In this document: positions 17,502 to 25,895 of the stretch, piece after piece
Layout of the letters: every line of letters begins with the position of its first letter
How positions within the stretch are numbered: position 1 is the first letter of the stretch
Assembly: GCF_030056735.1 (NCBI RefSeq)
Contig: NZ_JASHKN010000002.1
Span: 186,001 to 250,000, forward strand
Length of the DNA: 64,000 nucleotides
From: Rhodococcus sp. IEGM 1409
GTDB taxonomy: Bacteria; Actinomycetota; Actinomycetes; Mycobacteriales; Mycobacteriaceae
Reading direction: 5' to 3'
Translations under genes and position numbers: made by a program
Notes under the pieces: generated by a model
The model's input: only the letters and a program-made list of their open reading frames with translations
Told to the model about the DNA's origin: nothing
Database searches by the model: none

Positions 17502-18292
17502 CAGTCCAGCCCTCCGAAGACGTTCTGGTCCCAGTCGATGATCGAACCCGTCACGACTCCGCTGCGATCGGAGAGCAGGAAGACGACGAAGTCGGCGATT
17601 TCGTCGACCTGTCCGAGCTTGCCCATGGGGAGGGTGCTGCCCGCACGTTCCTGCCAATCGTCACCGGCGTCGTGAAAAGCTCTCTGCGTGAGGTCTTCTC
17701 CCTCGGTGTGTGTCCACCCGATGTCGAGACCGTTGATCCGGATACGATCCCAGCGATGCGCATGGGCGGCGTTGCGGGTCAGCCCCGCCAGCCCGGCCTT
17801 CGCTGCCACGTACGGCGCGAGATACGGCTGCCCACCGAGTTCGGACGTGGAGATGATGTTGACGATGGACCCGGGGGCCGCACGCTCGCGCATGTCTTTG
17901 ACTGCTGCCTGCATCGTGAAGAACGGACCGCGAAGGTTCACAGCGATGTGCTGGTCGAAGAGTTCTTCGGTGGTGTCGAGCAGCGTGCCGCGCGAGGTGA
18001 GCCCGGCAGAATTGACGAGGGCATCCACGCGGCCGAAATGTGAGATCGTCTCGGCCACGCTGGCGAGCGCGGAATCCGTTTGCGCCACATCGGCTTCGAT
18101 GAAGTGGGTTCCTGGAAGTTCTGCCTCGAGAGTCTTTCCGACGTCCGGGCGTCGGCCGGTGAAAGCCACCTGAGCGCCCTCACGGACAGCGGCACGCACG
18201 ACGCCGGCACCGACGCCTTGTGAGCCACCACTGACCAGTACGACAGTGTCGGCTAGGAGTGCGGGCCTGATTACGCCCGGCGGAGAAGTCAT
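17501..18292 (-). CDS. Short-chain dehydrogenase/reductase (SDR)
   Basis: 263 residues, classical SDR: cofactor motif SGGSQGVGAG (about 21-30; this replaces the usual TGxxxGIG, with Arg residues just after that favour NADP), NSAG at about 92-95, active-site Ser in IISTS and YVAAK (Tyr/Lys). It is the first gene of the four-gene minus-strand operon and is divergent from a LacI-type regulator. SDRs in such clusters typically oxidise a second hydroxyl or reduce the keto product. The substrate is unknown. Confidence 0.85.
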   Translation of the reverse strand: MTSPPGVIRPALLADTVVLVSGGSQGVGAGVVRAAVREGAQVAFTGRRPDVGKTLEAELPGTHFIEADVAQTDSALASVAETISHFGRVDALVNSAGLTSRGTLLDTTEELFDQHIAVNLRGPFFTMQAAVKDMRERAAPGSIVNIISTSELGGQPYLAPYVAAKAGLAGLTRNAAHAHRWDRIRINGLDIGWTHTEGEDLTQRAFHDAGDDWQERAGSTLPMGKLGQVDEIADFVVFLLSDRSGVVTGSIIDWDQNVFGGLD

Positions 18293-18367
18293 GGGTTTAG
18301 TCTGGCTGTGACGAAGACCTCGAGCAACAGCGAAAAACCATCAAATATCCATCATTGTGAGGTAGTT

Positions 18368-19390
18368 GTGGCGCATCGATTCAAAGTGCGAGAGATCGCC
18401 CAACAGTCGGGCCTGAGTGAGGCCACCGTCGACCGGGTGCTCAACAACCGTCCTGGAGTTCGCGAGGGCACACGATCGGAGGTTCGCCAGGCGATCACGG
18501 ACCTGGAACGTCAACGCTCGCAACTGAAACTGGTCGGTCGAACATTCATCGTCGACGTCGTGTTGCAAACTCCCGCACGGTTTTCCGACGCCGTCCGCGA
18601 CGCGCTCGAGGCCGAACTGCCGACCCTTGCGCCCGCTGTGGTGCGGTCCCGGTTCCACTTTCGTGAAACCGGTTCGGTAGAAGCGATGACATCGACGCTC
18701 GACAAGATTCGCCGACGCGGGTCCCACGGTGTCATCGTCAAGGCTCCCGACACTCCGGAGGTCGTGGCGGCGATCGATCGGCTCGTAGCGGCAAAGATTC
18801 CGGTCGTCACATTGGTGACCGACGTTGCCGGCAGCAGGCGAGCCGCCTACATCGGCATCGACAACCGAGCCGCCGGAGCCACTGCCGCGTATTTGATAGA
18901 TCAGTGGCTGGGGGATCGGGACGGCAACGTGCTGGTCAGCATGAGCAGCGGGTTCTTTCGAGGGGAGGAAGAACGGGAGATGGGATTTCGCTCCGCCATG
19001 CGCGTCTCGGCTCCGCATCGACGTTTGATCGACATTCCGAACAGTGACGGTCTGGATCAGACGAGTAGGAAACTGGTGCGGGCGGCGCTCGAATCCGATC
19101 CGCAGATCCGGGCTGTGTATTCGATCGGTGGTGGAAACCTGGCCACGGTCGACGCGTTCGACGAAGCGAACCGGGAGTGCTCCGTCTTCGTCGCCCACGA
19201 TCTCGACGGAGACAATCGAAAGTTGCTGGGGGAGAGGCGAATATCGGCGGTACTCCACCACGATCTGCGGGCGGATCTTCGCACTGCCTGTCAGGTGGTC
19301 ATGAAAGAACACGGTGCCATGGGCGCCCACTTCGGCTTTACGACGTCACCGGTTCAGGTCGTGACTCCGCTCAACATGCCCCCGACATAG
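18368..19390 (+). CDS. LacI-family transcriptional regulator, sugar-binding sensor
   Basis: 340 residues from the GTG at 18368, preceded by GAGG at a 5-base spacing; the HTH FKVREIAQQSGLSEATVDRVL then falls in its normal place. An alternative GTG at 18308 would add 20 polar residues. The C-terminal sensor is of the type I binding-protein fold (DKIRRRGSHGVIVKAPDT, YIGIDNRAAG, IRAVYSIGGGN). It is divergent from the SDR-IolG-IolE-Gfo operon, which it most likely controls. Unlike the 10447 regulator I find no clear CG-centred palindrome in the 75-bp gap; TCAAATATCCATCA is AT-rich and may hold the promoter. Confidence 0.85.
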   Translation: MAHRFKVREIAQQSGLSEATVDRVLNNRPGVREGTRSEVRQAITDLERQRSQLKLVGRTFIVDVVLQTPARFSDAVRDALEAELPTLAPAVVRSRFHFRETGSVEAMTSTLDKIRRRGSHGVIVKAPDTPEVVAAIDRLVAAKIPVVTLVTDVAGSRRAAYIGIDNRAAGATAAYLIDQWLGDRDGNVLVSMSSGFFRGEEEREMGFRSAMRVSAPHRRLIDIPNSDGLDQTSRKLVRAALESDPQIRAVYSIGGGNLATVDAFDEANRECSVFVAHDLDGDNRKLLGERRISAVLHHDLRADLRTACQVVMKEHGAMGAHFGFTTSPVQVVTPLNMPPT

Positions 19391-19434
19391 CTGTGCGCGG
19401 TCAAGGAGTCCGGAGACTCCCTAACCGCGCACAG
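19391..19434. terminator. Long bidirectional hairpin terminator
   Basis: CTGTGCGCGGT (19391-19401) pairs perfectly with ACCGCGCACAG (19424-19434), and inside it GGAGTC/GACTCC form a second 6-bp stem with loop CGGA, separated by an internal bulge. It lies between the convergent LacI and sdhB genes and probably terminates both. Confidence 0.8.
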
Positions 19435-19443
19435 GCCGAAGGC

Positions 19444-20211
19444 CTAACGAGCGAAGAGCAGCGCTCGCTTGACTTCCTGAATAGCCTTTGTCACCTGGAT
19501 GCCGCGAGGGCACGCGTCGGTGCAGTTGAACGTGGTGCGGCAACGCCACACGCCGTCCTTGTCGTTCAGGATGTCGAGACGCTCGGAAGCGGCCTCGTCA
19601 CGGCTGTCGAAGATGAACCGGTGTGCGTTCACGATGGCAGCGGGACCGAAGTAGCTGCCGTCGCTCCAGTACACGGGGCACGACGTGGTGCAGCATGCGC
19701 AGAGGATGCACTTGGTGGTGTCGTCGAAACGAGCACGGTCGTGCTGGCTCTGGATGCGCTCACGAGTGGGCTCGTTGCCACTGGTGATGAGGAACGGCTT
19801 CACGGCGCGGAATGCGTCGAAGAAGGGCTCCATGTCGACAACCAGGTCCTTCTCGACGGGCAGGCCCTTGATGGGCTCGACCGTGATGGTGACAGGCTTG
19901 CCGTCCTTGGGGAGCATGTCCTTCATCAGCAGCTTGCAGGCCAGACGGTTCACACCGTTGATCCGCATGGCGTCCGATCCACAGACTCCGTGTGCGCAGC
20001 TGCGACGGAACGTGAGGGTGCCGTCGAGGTAGCCCTTCACGTACAGCAGCAGGTTGAGCAGACGGTCGGTGGGCAGTGCCGGAACCTGGAAACTATCCCA
20101 GTGCTGGCCCTCGCCCGATTCAGGGTTCATCCGCGCGATCTTGAGAGTGACCATGACGGCCCCCTCGGGAACAGCGGGGAGTTTGGGTGCATCTACAGCA
20201 GGCGCAGACAT
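19444..20211 (-). CDS. sdhB: Succinate dehydrogenase iron-sulfur subunit
   Basis: 255 residues. The N-terminal ferredoxin-type domain binds [2Fe-2S] through CAHGVCGSDAM and a later Cys. The C-terminal domain has CILCACCTTSCPVYW and CRTTFNCTDACPRGI for the [4Fe-4S] and [3Fe-4S] clusters. It passes electrons from SdhA's FAD to the membrane subunits and quinone. It overlaps the sdhA stop by one base (TGATG). Last of sdhC-D-A-B, the order of mycobacterial Sdh2 (Rv3316-3319). Confidence 0.96.
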   Translation of the reverse strand: MSAPAVDAPKLPAVPEGAVMVTLKIARMNPESGEGQHWDSFQVPALPTDRLLNLLLYVKGYLDGTLTFRRSCAHGVCGSDAMRINGVNRLACKLLMKDMLPKDGKPVTITVEPIKGLPVEKDLVVDMEPFFDAFRAVKPFLITSGNEPTRERIQSQHDRARFDDTTKCILCACCTTSCPVYWSDGSYFGPAAIVNAHRFIFDSRDEAASERLDILNDKDGVWRCRTTFNCTDACPRGIQVTKAIQEVKRALLFAR

Positions 20212-21962
20212 CAGTACTTACGCTCCATCGGCTCGTAGCGGGTCTGGATCACCGGCTTGTAGTCCAGACGGATGTCGGAGAGCAGGCCGTCACCCTCCTT
20301 GTACGCCATCGTGTGCTTCATGTATTCGGCGTCGTTGCGATCCGGGAAGTCCTCGCGAGCGTGGCCGCCGCGCGATTCCTTGCGGTTGAGGGCACCGACG
20401 ACGGTGACCTCTGCCATTTCGAGGAGGAAGCCCAGCTCGATGGCCTCGAGCAGGTCGCTGTTGTAGCGCTTGCCCTTGTCCTGGACCGTGATGTGGTTGT
20501 AGCGCTCCTTGAGAGCTCGCACATCCTCGAGTGCCTGGGTGAGGCGCTCTTCGGTGCGGAAGACGGAGGCGTTGTTGTCCATCGACTGCTGCAGTTCGGT
20601 GCGGATGTCCGCAACGCGCTCGTGGCCGTGATCGGACAGGATGACGCCGACCCAGTCTTCGACCATCGCAGCCGGGGTTTCCGGCAGGTCGACGAACTCG
20701 GTGGAGTTCGCGTACTCGGCGGCAGCGATGCCGGCGCGGCGGCCGAACACGTTGATGTCGAGGAGCGAGTTGGTGCCGAGGCGGTTTGCACCGTGCACGG
20801 AGACGCAGGCACATTCGCCGGCGGCGTACAGGCCCTTGACGACCTCGTCGTTGTTGCGCAGAACCTCACCGTTGATCTTGGTGGGGATACCGCCCATGAC
20901 GTAGTGGCACGTCGGGTAAACGGGCACGGGCTCCTTGACGGGGTCCACGCCGAGGTAGGTGCGCGAGAACTCCATGATGTCGGGGAGCTTCTCGTCGAGA
21001 ACTTCCTCGGGGATGTGCGTCACATCGATGTAGACGTAGTCCTTGTTCGGGCCGGCGCCGCGGCCTTCGAGGACTTCGAGGACCATCGAACGAGCCACGA
21101 TGTCACGCGGAGCGAGGTCCTTGATGGTGGGGGCGTAGCGCTCCATGAAGCGCTCACCGTCGGCATTACGGAGAATGCCTCCTTCACCACGGACAGCTTC
21201 CGAGATCAGGATGCCGAGACCGGCGAGTCCTGTCGGGTGGAACTGGTGGAACTCCATGTCCTCGAGGGGCAGGCCCTTGCGGAAGATGATGCCCATGCCG
21301 TCACCGGTGAGGGTGTGTGCGTTGGACGTCGTCTTGTACATGCGTCCCGAGCCGCCGGTCGCGAAGATGATCGACTTGGCGTGGAAGATATGCAGCTCGC
21401 CGGTCGAGAGCTCGTAGCAGATGACACCGGTGGCAACCGGGCCGTCCTCGGTCTCGGTGATGGCGATGTCGAGCGCGTAGAACTCGTTGAAGAATTCGAC
21501 GTCGTGCTTGACGCAGTTCTGGTAGAGCGTCTGCAGGATCATGTGACCGGTGCGGTCGGCTGCGTAACACGCACGGCGGACGGGTGCCTTGCCGTGGTCA
21601 CGGGTGTGGCCACCGAATCGACGCTGGTCGATCTTGCCTTCGGGCGTGCGGTTGAACGGCAGACCCATCTTCTCGAGGTCGAGCACCGCGTCGATGGCCT
21701 CTTTGGCCATGATCTCGACGGCGTCCTGGTCGGCGAGGTAGTCGCCGCCCTTGACGGTGTCGAAGGTGTGCCACTCCCAGTTGTCTTCCTCCACGTTCGC
21801 CAGTGCGGCACACATGCCGCCCTGTGCCGCGCCGGTGTGGCTGCGGGTGGGGTAGAGCTTGGTCAGTACGGCCGTGCGGGCACGGGGGCCAGCTTCGATT
21901 GCCGCACGCATGCCTGCGCCGCCGGCGCCGACGATGACCACGTCATAACGATGTTCCTGCAT
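20211..21962 (-). CDS. sdhA: Succinate dehydrogenase flavoprotein subunit
   Basis: 583 residues. FAD-binding GAGGAG at 12-17, and RSHTGAAQGG with His42 as the expected covalent FAD attachment site. GGHTRDHGKAPVRRACYAADRTGH lies at the dicarboxylate pocket, and the C-terminal domain carries the usual Arg-rich end (ESRGGHAREDFPDRND). It oxidises succinate to fumarate on the cytoplasmic face. Length and order fit actinobacterial Sdh2. The ATG lies 15 bp after sdhD. Confidence 0.96.
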   Translation of the reverse strand: MQEHRYDVVIVGAGGAGMRAAIEAGPRARTAVLTKLYPTRSHTGAAQGGMCAALANVEEDNWEWHTFDTVKGGDYLADQDAVEIMAKEAIDAVLDLEKMGLPFNRTPEGKIDQRRFGGHTRDHGKAPVRRACYAADRTGHMILQTLYQNCVKHDVEFFNEFYALDIAITETEDGPVATGVICYELSTGELHIFHAKSIIFATGGSGRMYKTTSNAHTLTGDGMGIIFRKGLPLEDMEFHQFHPTGLAGLGILISEAVRGEGGILRNADGERFMERYAPTIKDLAPRDIVARSMVLEVLEGRGAGPNKDYVYIDVTHIPEEVLDEKLPDIMEFSRTYLGVDPVKEPVPVYPTCHYVMGGIPTKINGEVLRNNDEVVKGLYAAGECACVSVHGANRLGTNSLLDINVFGRRAGIAAAEYANSTEFVDLPETPAAMVEDWVGVILSDHGHERVADIRTELQQSMDNNASVFRTEERLTQALEDVRALKERYNHITVQDKGKRYNSDLLEAIELGFLLEMAEVTVVGALNRKESRGGHAREDFPDRNDAEYMKHTMAYKEGDGLLSDIRLDYKPVIQTRYEPMERKY

Positions 21963-21977
21963 GAAGTCTGTGCTCCC

Positions 21978-22433
21978 CTAGCTCGCCGAGATATTGGGGT
22001 CGAAGGTGAAGATGACGTACGTGCCCAGGCCCATGATCAGGATCATCGAGAGAACGAGGATCGTGGTCAGCCAGAAGCGCGTGGAGTCCTTGCGGGAGTA
22101 ATCCGCGATGACCGTGCGCAGGCCGTTGCCGCCGTGCAGCTGTGCCAGCCACAACATCGTCAAGTCCCAGAACTGCCAGAACGGGCTGGACCAGCGACCT
22201 GCGACGAATGCGAAGTTCAGACGGTGTACGCCACCGTCGAGCATCAGCATGATGAACATGTGGCCCAGGACCAGAACGATCAGGGCGACGCCGGAGAAGC
22301 GCATGAACAGCCATGCGTACAACTCGAAGTTGTTCCGAGCCTTCGCACGCGGGGACCGCGGGTTGTCCAGGCTTGCGGGACGATCGTATGAGGTGCCCAG
22401 GCTCTTGGCTTCGGGTCCGTGAGTAGTCGCCAT
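21978..22433 (-). CDS. sdhD: Succinate dehydrogenase membrane anchor subunit
   Basis: 151 residues from the ATG at 22433, preceded by GGAG at a 7-base spacing and 1 bp after the sdhC stop; an ATG at 22448 would overlap sdhC and lacks an SD. Three transmembrane helices can be seen (FSGVALIVLVLGHMFIMLML; a middle segment with FWDLTMLWLAQLHGGNGLR; and FWLTTILVLSMILIMGLGTYVIF). Histidines in LGHMF and QLHGG are candidates for haem or quinone contacts. It anchors SdhAB with SdhC. Confidence 0.92.
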   Translation of the reverse strand: MATTHGPEAKSLGTSYDRPASLDNPRSPRAKARNNFELYAWLFMRFSGVALIVLVLGHMFIMLMLDGGVHRLNFAFVAGRWSSPFWQFWDLTMLWLAQLHGGNGLRTVIADYSRKDSTRFWLTTILVLSMILIMGLGTYVIFTFDPNISAS

Positions 22434-22434
22434 G

Positions 22435-22839
22435 TCAGTGCTCCGCAAACATGTTGATGAGGATGCGTCCGGCGCCTGGGATCATCACCAGGAACCAGAT
22501 CGTCAGAATGGTCCAGAGCATGACGCGCTGGTACTTCGGGCCCTTCGACCAGAAGTCCACCAACATCACGCGCACGCCGTTGAGGGCGTGGTAAAGGACT
22601 ACGCCGACGAGGCCGATCTCCATGAGGCCGACGAGGGGGTTCTTGTACGTGTCGATGACGGCGTCGTACGTATCGGGATTGACCCGAACGAGTGCCGTAT
22701 CGAGAACGTGTACGAATAGGAAGAAGAAAGTAGCGACGCCTGTGATCCGGTGTAGAACCCAGGACCACATTCCGGGGTCGCCCCGGTAAAGCGACCTCGT
22801 GCGCTCCTTCTGAGGAGCGGCTTCAGTCGTAGTACTCAT
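22435..22839 (-). CDS. sdhC: Succinate dehydrogenase cytochrome b subunit
   Basis: 134 residues from the ATG at 22839 with GGAGG upstream; the ATG at 22863 has no SD and its first codons contain this SD. SWVLHRITGVATFFFLFVHV starts TM1, and LYHALNGVRVMLVDFW holds the haem-ligand His of the family, with three TM helices in all. First gene of the sdhCDAB operon. Its promoter must lie in the 253-bp gap shared with cdd, where an iron-box-like sequence is also found. Confidence 0.93.
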   Translation of the reverse strand: MSTTTEAAPQKERTRSLYRGDPGMWSWVLHRITGVATFFFLFVHVLDTALVRVNPDTYDAVIDTYKNPLVGLMEIGLVGVVLYHALNGVRVMLVDFWSKGPKYQRVMLWTILTIWFLVMIPGAGRILINMFAEH

Positions 22840-23009
22840 CGAGTGCTGTGCCTCCAACGTCATTGGTGGACGCGTCGAGCCTGCAGAGAGCTTCGATGTA
22901 CCTCAGCCCGGGCTCGACGGGATCCTGAACCGACTTGACTCAGACTCTAAACCTATGTGAAACCGGGAACTAATCAGATGCGGGATTCGTACGCGTGCCA
23001 AACTCTTTG

Positions 23010-23028
23010 TAAGGTTTGCCTTTCCAAT
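23010..23028. promoter_or_regulatory. IdeR/DtxR-box-like sequence between sdhC and cdd
   Basis: TAAGGTTTGCCTTTCCAAT matches about 15 of 19 positions of the IdeR/DtxR consensus TWAGGTWAGSCTWACCTWA (consensus from memory). The rest of the 253-bp divergent gap (22840-23092) shows no other clear signal. Iron control of sdh would make sense for an Fe-S/haem enzyme, but the match may be chance. Confidence 0.35.
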
Positions 23029-23092
23029 CTCCGGGAGACGGTTACGGCGTGGTTTCTGCATCCATTCAGTCAGCGTGATTGGATAGCGAACC

Positions 23093-23497
23093 ATGGGTGA
23101 CATCGACTGGAAGTTGTTGCGGCACAACGCGCAAGTGGTCATGCGGCAGGCCTATGCGCCGTACTCGGGGTATGCGGTTGGTGCAGCGGCCCTGGTAGAC
23201 GATGGTCGTATCGTCTCAGGATGCAATGTGGAAAATGTCTCATACGGTTTGAGTCTGTGCGCCGAATGTGGACTCGTCGGTAACTTGGCCGCCACCGGGG
23301 GTGGGCGGCTGCTGGCCTTCACGTGCTGCGACGCGAACGGCTCGATTCTGATGCCCTGCGGCAGGTGTAGGCAGCTTCTTCTCGAGCATGGCGGGGGTGA
23401 GATGCTTGTCGACACGAGCAGCGGCTTCAGGCCGCTGAGCGAGCTGTTGCCCGATGCTTTCGGGCCGGAACAAGCAGAGGGGCTCCGCCATGTTTGA
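23093..23497 (+). CDS. cdd: Cytidine deaminase
   Basis: 134 residues, the size of tetrameric cytidine deaminases. Zn site: Cys56-Ala-Glu58 in GLSLCAECG, and Cys89/Cys92 in PCGRCRQ; Glu58 is the proton shuttle. GCNVENVSYG binds the ribose. It converts cytidine/deoxycytidine to uridine/deoxyuridine. It overlaps deoA by 8 bp (ATGTTTGA) and heads the cdd-deoA-add salvage operon, the same trio as Rv3315c-3313c. Confidence 0.95.
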   Translation: MGDIDWKLLRHNAQVVMRQAYAPYSGYAVGAAALVDDGRIVSGCNVENVSYGLSLCAECGLVGNLAATGGGRLLAFTCCDANGSILMPCGRCRQLLLEHGGGEMLVDTSSGFRPLSELLPDAFGPEQAEGLRHV

Positions 23498-24785
23498 CGC
23501 AGTTTCGATCATCGGCGCCAAGCGTGACGGCCGCGAACTGTCTGGGACCGAGATCGACTGGATAGTTCAGGCGTTCACGCAGGGGGTCGTCGGCGACGAA
23601 CAGATGTCGGCGCTCGCGATGGCGATCTATTTCCGCGGAATGTCGCGGGCGGAGACCGGTCGATGGACCGAGGCGATGATCGAATCCGGCGGGAGGATGG
23701 ACTTTTCGGACTTGCCGCTGCCCACCGTCGACAAACATTCGACCGGTGGAGTGGGGGACAAGATCACCCTTCCGCTCGCGCCCCTCGTAGCTGCGTGCGG
23801 TCTTGCAGTCCCGCAGTTGTCGGGACGCGGACTGGGCCACACCGGTGGAACACTCGACAAGCTCGAGGCCATTGCGGGTTGGCGCGCCGACCTCACGGCG
23901 GCGGAGATGGTCGACATTCTCTCGGACCCGAAAATCGGCGCCGTGATCTGCGCTGCCGGAGCGAACCTGGCCCCGGCCGACAAAAAGCTCTACGCGCTGC
24001 GCGACGTGACCGGAACGGTGGAATCCATTCCGCTGATCGCAAGTTCGATCATGAGCAAGAAGATCGCCGAGGGGACCGGCGCCCTGGTGCTCGACGTCAA
24101 AGTCGGTTCCGGGGCGTTCATGAAGGACCTCGGCGACGCCCGAGAGCTGGCGCGCACGATGGTCGAATTGGGCAACGACGCCGGTGTGCGCACAAGCGCC
24201 CTCATCACCGGCATGGACACTCCGCTGGGATTGACGGCCGGCAACGCTCTCGAAGTACGAGAATCCGTCGAGGTGCTGGCCGGCGGTGGTCCGTCGGACG
24301 TCGTCGAGCTGACCCTGGTTCTGGCTCGGGAAATGCTGTCCGCGGCCGGGATCGACGGTATCGACCCGGCAGACAAACTTGCCGACGGCACAGCCATGGA
24401 CCGATGGCGCGCGATGATCGGCGCACAAGGTGGGGACCCACACGCAGTACTGCCGGTGGCCCGGCACAGCGACGTCGTCACCGCAGATCGAGACGGCGTG
24501 CTGACCCGACTCGACGCCATGGCGGTGGGCGTCGCAGCCTGGAAACTCGGAGCCGGACGCGAACGGCAGGGTGAAGCCGTGCAGGCCGGTGCCGGCATCG
24601 AGATGCACGCAAAGCCCGGCGAAGTGGTCCGCGCCGGGCAGAAGCTGATGACACTGCACACGGACACTCCCGAGAGATTTGATGCAGCGCGTCGGAGCCT
24701 CGGCGGTGGCTGGTCGATCGGGACCGAACCCGACACCGTTTCGCGGCCGCTGCTCATCGAGCGAATTGTGGGTGATTCGCGTTAG
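23490..24785 (+). CDS. deoA: Thymidine phosphorylase
   Basis: 431 residues from the ATG at 23490 inside the cdd end (translational coupling). KHSTGGVGDKITLPLAP is the phosphate-binding hallmark, and SGRGLGHTGGTLDKLE and the later SSIMSKKIAEGTGALVLDVKVG are family-typical. The C-terminal biotinyl-like domain runs to the end. It cleaves thymidine/deoxyuridine to base plus deoxyribose-1-phosphate. The E. coli enzyme is 440 residues. Confidence 0.95.
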   Translation: MFDAVSIIGAKRDGRELSGTEIDWIVQAFTQGVVGDEQMSALAMAIYFRGMSRAETGRWTEAMIESGGRMDFSDLPLPTVDKHSTGGVGDKITLPLAPLVAACGLAVPQLSGRGLGHTGGTLDKLEAIAGWRADLTAAEMVDILSDPKIGAVICAAGANLAPADKKLYALRDVTGTVESIPLIASSIMSKKIAEGTGALVLDVKVGSGAFMKDLGDARELARTMVELGNDAGVRTSALITGMDTPLGLTAGNALEVRESVEVLAGGGPSDVVELTLVLAREMLSAAGIDGIDPADKLADGTAMDRWRAMIGAQGGDPHAVLPVARHSDVVTADRDGVLTRLDAMAVGVAAWKLGAGRERQGEAVQAGAGIEMHAKPGEVVRAGQKLMTLHTDTPERFDAARRSLGGGWSIGTEPDTVSRPLLIERIVGDSR

Positions 24786-24794
24786 CGTTGGCGA

Positions 24795-25880
24795 ATGAAC
24801 GCACCGGAGTTGACCACGATCCGCAGCGCACCCAAAGTTCTTCTCCACGACCATCTCGACGGAGGGCTCCGACCCGAGACTGTTCTCGAACTGGCCGAGC
24901 AGTGTGGCTACGACGAGCTACCGGCGAATTCGGCATCCGAACTGGCACAATGGTTCCGAACTGCCGCTGACAGTGGATCACTCGAGCTCTACCTCGAAAC
25001 GTTCGCGCACACAGTCGCCGTGATGCAGACCCCGGAAGGACTTGCACGGGTCGCGCGCGAGTGCGCCGAGGATCTGGCCGACGACAACGTCGTCTATGCC
25101 GAAATCCGTTTTGCGCCCGAGCAGCACCTGGAACAGGGCCTGAGTTTGGACGAGGTCGTCGAGCACGTGCTCGAGGGCTTCCGAGCCGGCGAATCCGCTG
25201 CCAGGGTCGCCGGACGGGAGATCCGAATCGGGTGTCTCCTGACGGCGATGAGGCATGCCGCCCGGTCGCGGGAGATCGCCGAACTCGCCGTGCGATTCCG
25301 GGACCGCGGGGTGGTCGGGTTCGACATCGCCGGCGCCGAGGCCGGAAACCCACCGAGCCGGCATCTCGACGCTTTCGAATACATGCGTGATGCGAACGCC
25401 CACTTCACGATCCACGCGGGTGAGGCCTTCGGATTGCCGTCGATCCACGAAGCGATCGCGTTCTGCGGAGCGGACCGGTTGGGCCACGGTGTGCGGATCG
25501 TCGACGATATCGACGTAGGCGGCCAAGGTGGGGCAGAACTGGGCCGACTCGCGAACTACGTCCGTGACATGCGCATTCCCCTGGAACTGTGCCCGAGTTC
25601 GAACGTGCAGACCGGAGCCGTAGCCGCCTTGGCGGACCATCCGTTCGGACTGTTGGCGGACTTGCGCTTCCGAGTGACCGTCAACACCGACAACAGGCTG
25701 ATGAGCGACACCAGCATGAGCCGGGAAATGGCGGCGTTGGTCGAGACCTTCGGTTACGGCTGGACCGATCTGGAACGCTTCACCATCAATGCTATGAAGT
25801 CGGCCTTCATCCCGTTCGACGAGCGTCTCGCGTTGATCGACGACGTCATCAAGCCGGGCTACGCCGTGCTCATCGGTTAG
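24795..25880 (+). CDS. add: Adenosine deaminase
   Basis: 361 residues. Zn ligands His18/His20 in LLHDHLDGG, then [15 protein letters not shown] (catalytic His) and a C-terminal [10 protein letters not shown], the actinobacterial form of the usual STDDP motif. It deaminates adenosine/deoxyadenosine to inosine/deoxyinosine. It follows deoA by 9 bp in the salvage operon. It is convergent with the 412-residue conserved protein, with only 15 bp between the stops. Confidence 0.94.
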   Translation: MNAPELTTIRSAPKVLLHDHLDGGLRPETVLELAEQCGYDELPANSASELAQWFRTAADSGSLELYLETFAHTVAVMQTPEGLARVARECAEDLADDNVVYAEIRFAPEQHLEQGLSLDEVVEHVLEGFRAGESAARVAGREIRIGCLLTAMRHAARSREIAELAVRFRDRGVVGFDIAGAEAGNPPSRHLDAFEYMRDANAHFTIHAGEAFGLPSIHEAIAFCGADRLGHGVRIVDDIDVGGQGGAELGRLANYVRDMRIPLELCPSSNVQTGAVAALADHPFGLLADLRFRVTVNTDNRLMSDTSMSREMAALVETFGYGWTDLERFTINAMKSAFIPFDERLALIDDVIKPGYAVLIG

Positions 25881-25895
25881 AGGCCGTTCACCCGT

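Noticed and set aside
18293-18367. LacI operator for the second LacI gene
   Set aside because: No CG-centred palindrome could be found; short AT-rich repeats such as TCAAATATCCATCA are not symmetrical.
20187-22391. 734-codon open frame on the plus strand
   Set aside because: It is antisense to sdhA and sdhD, arises from GC-rich codon usage, and lacks any recognisable domain.
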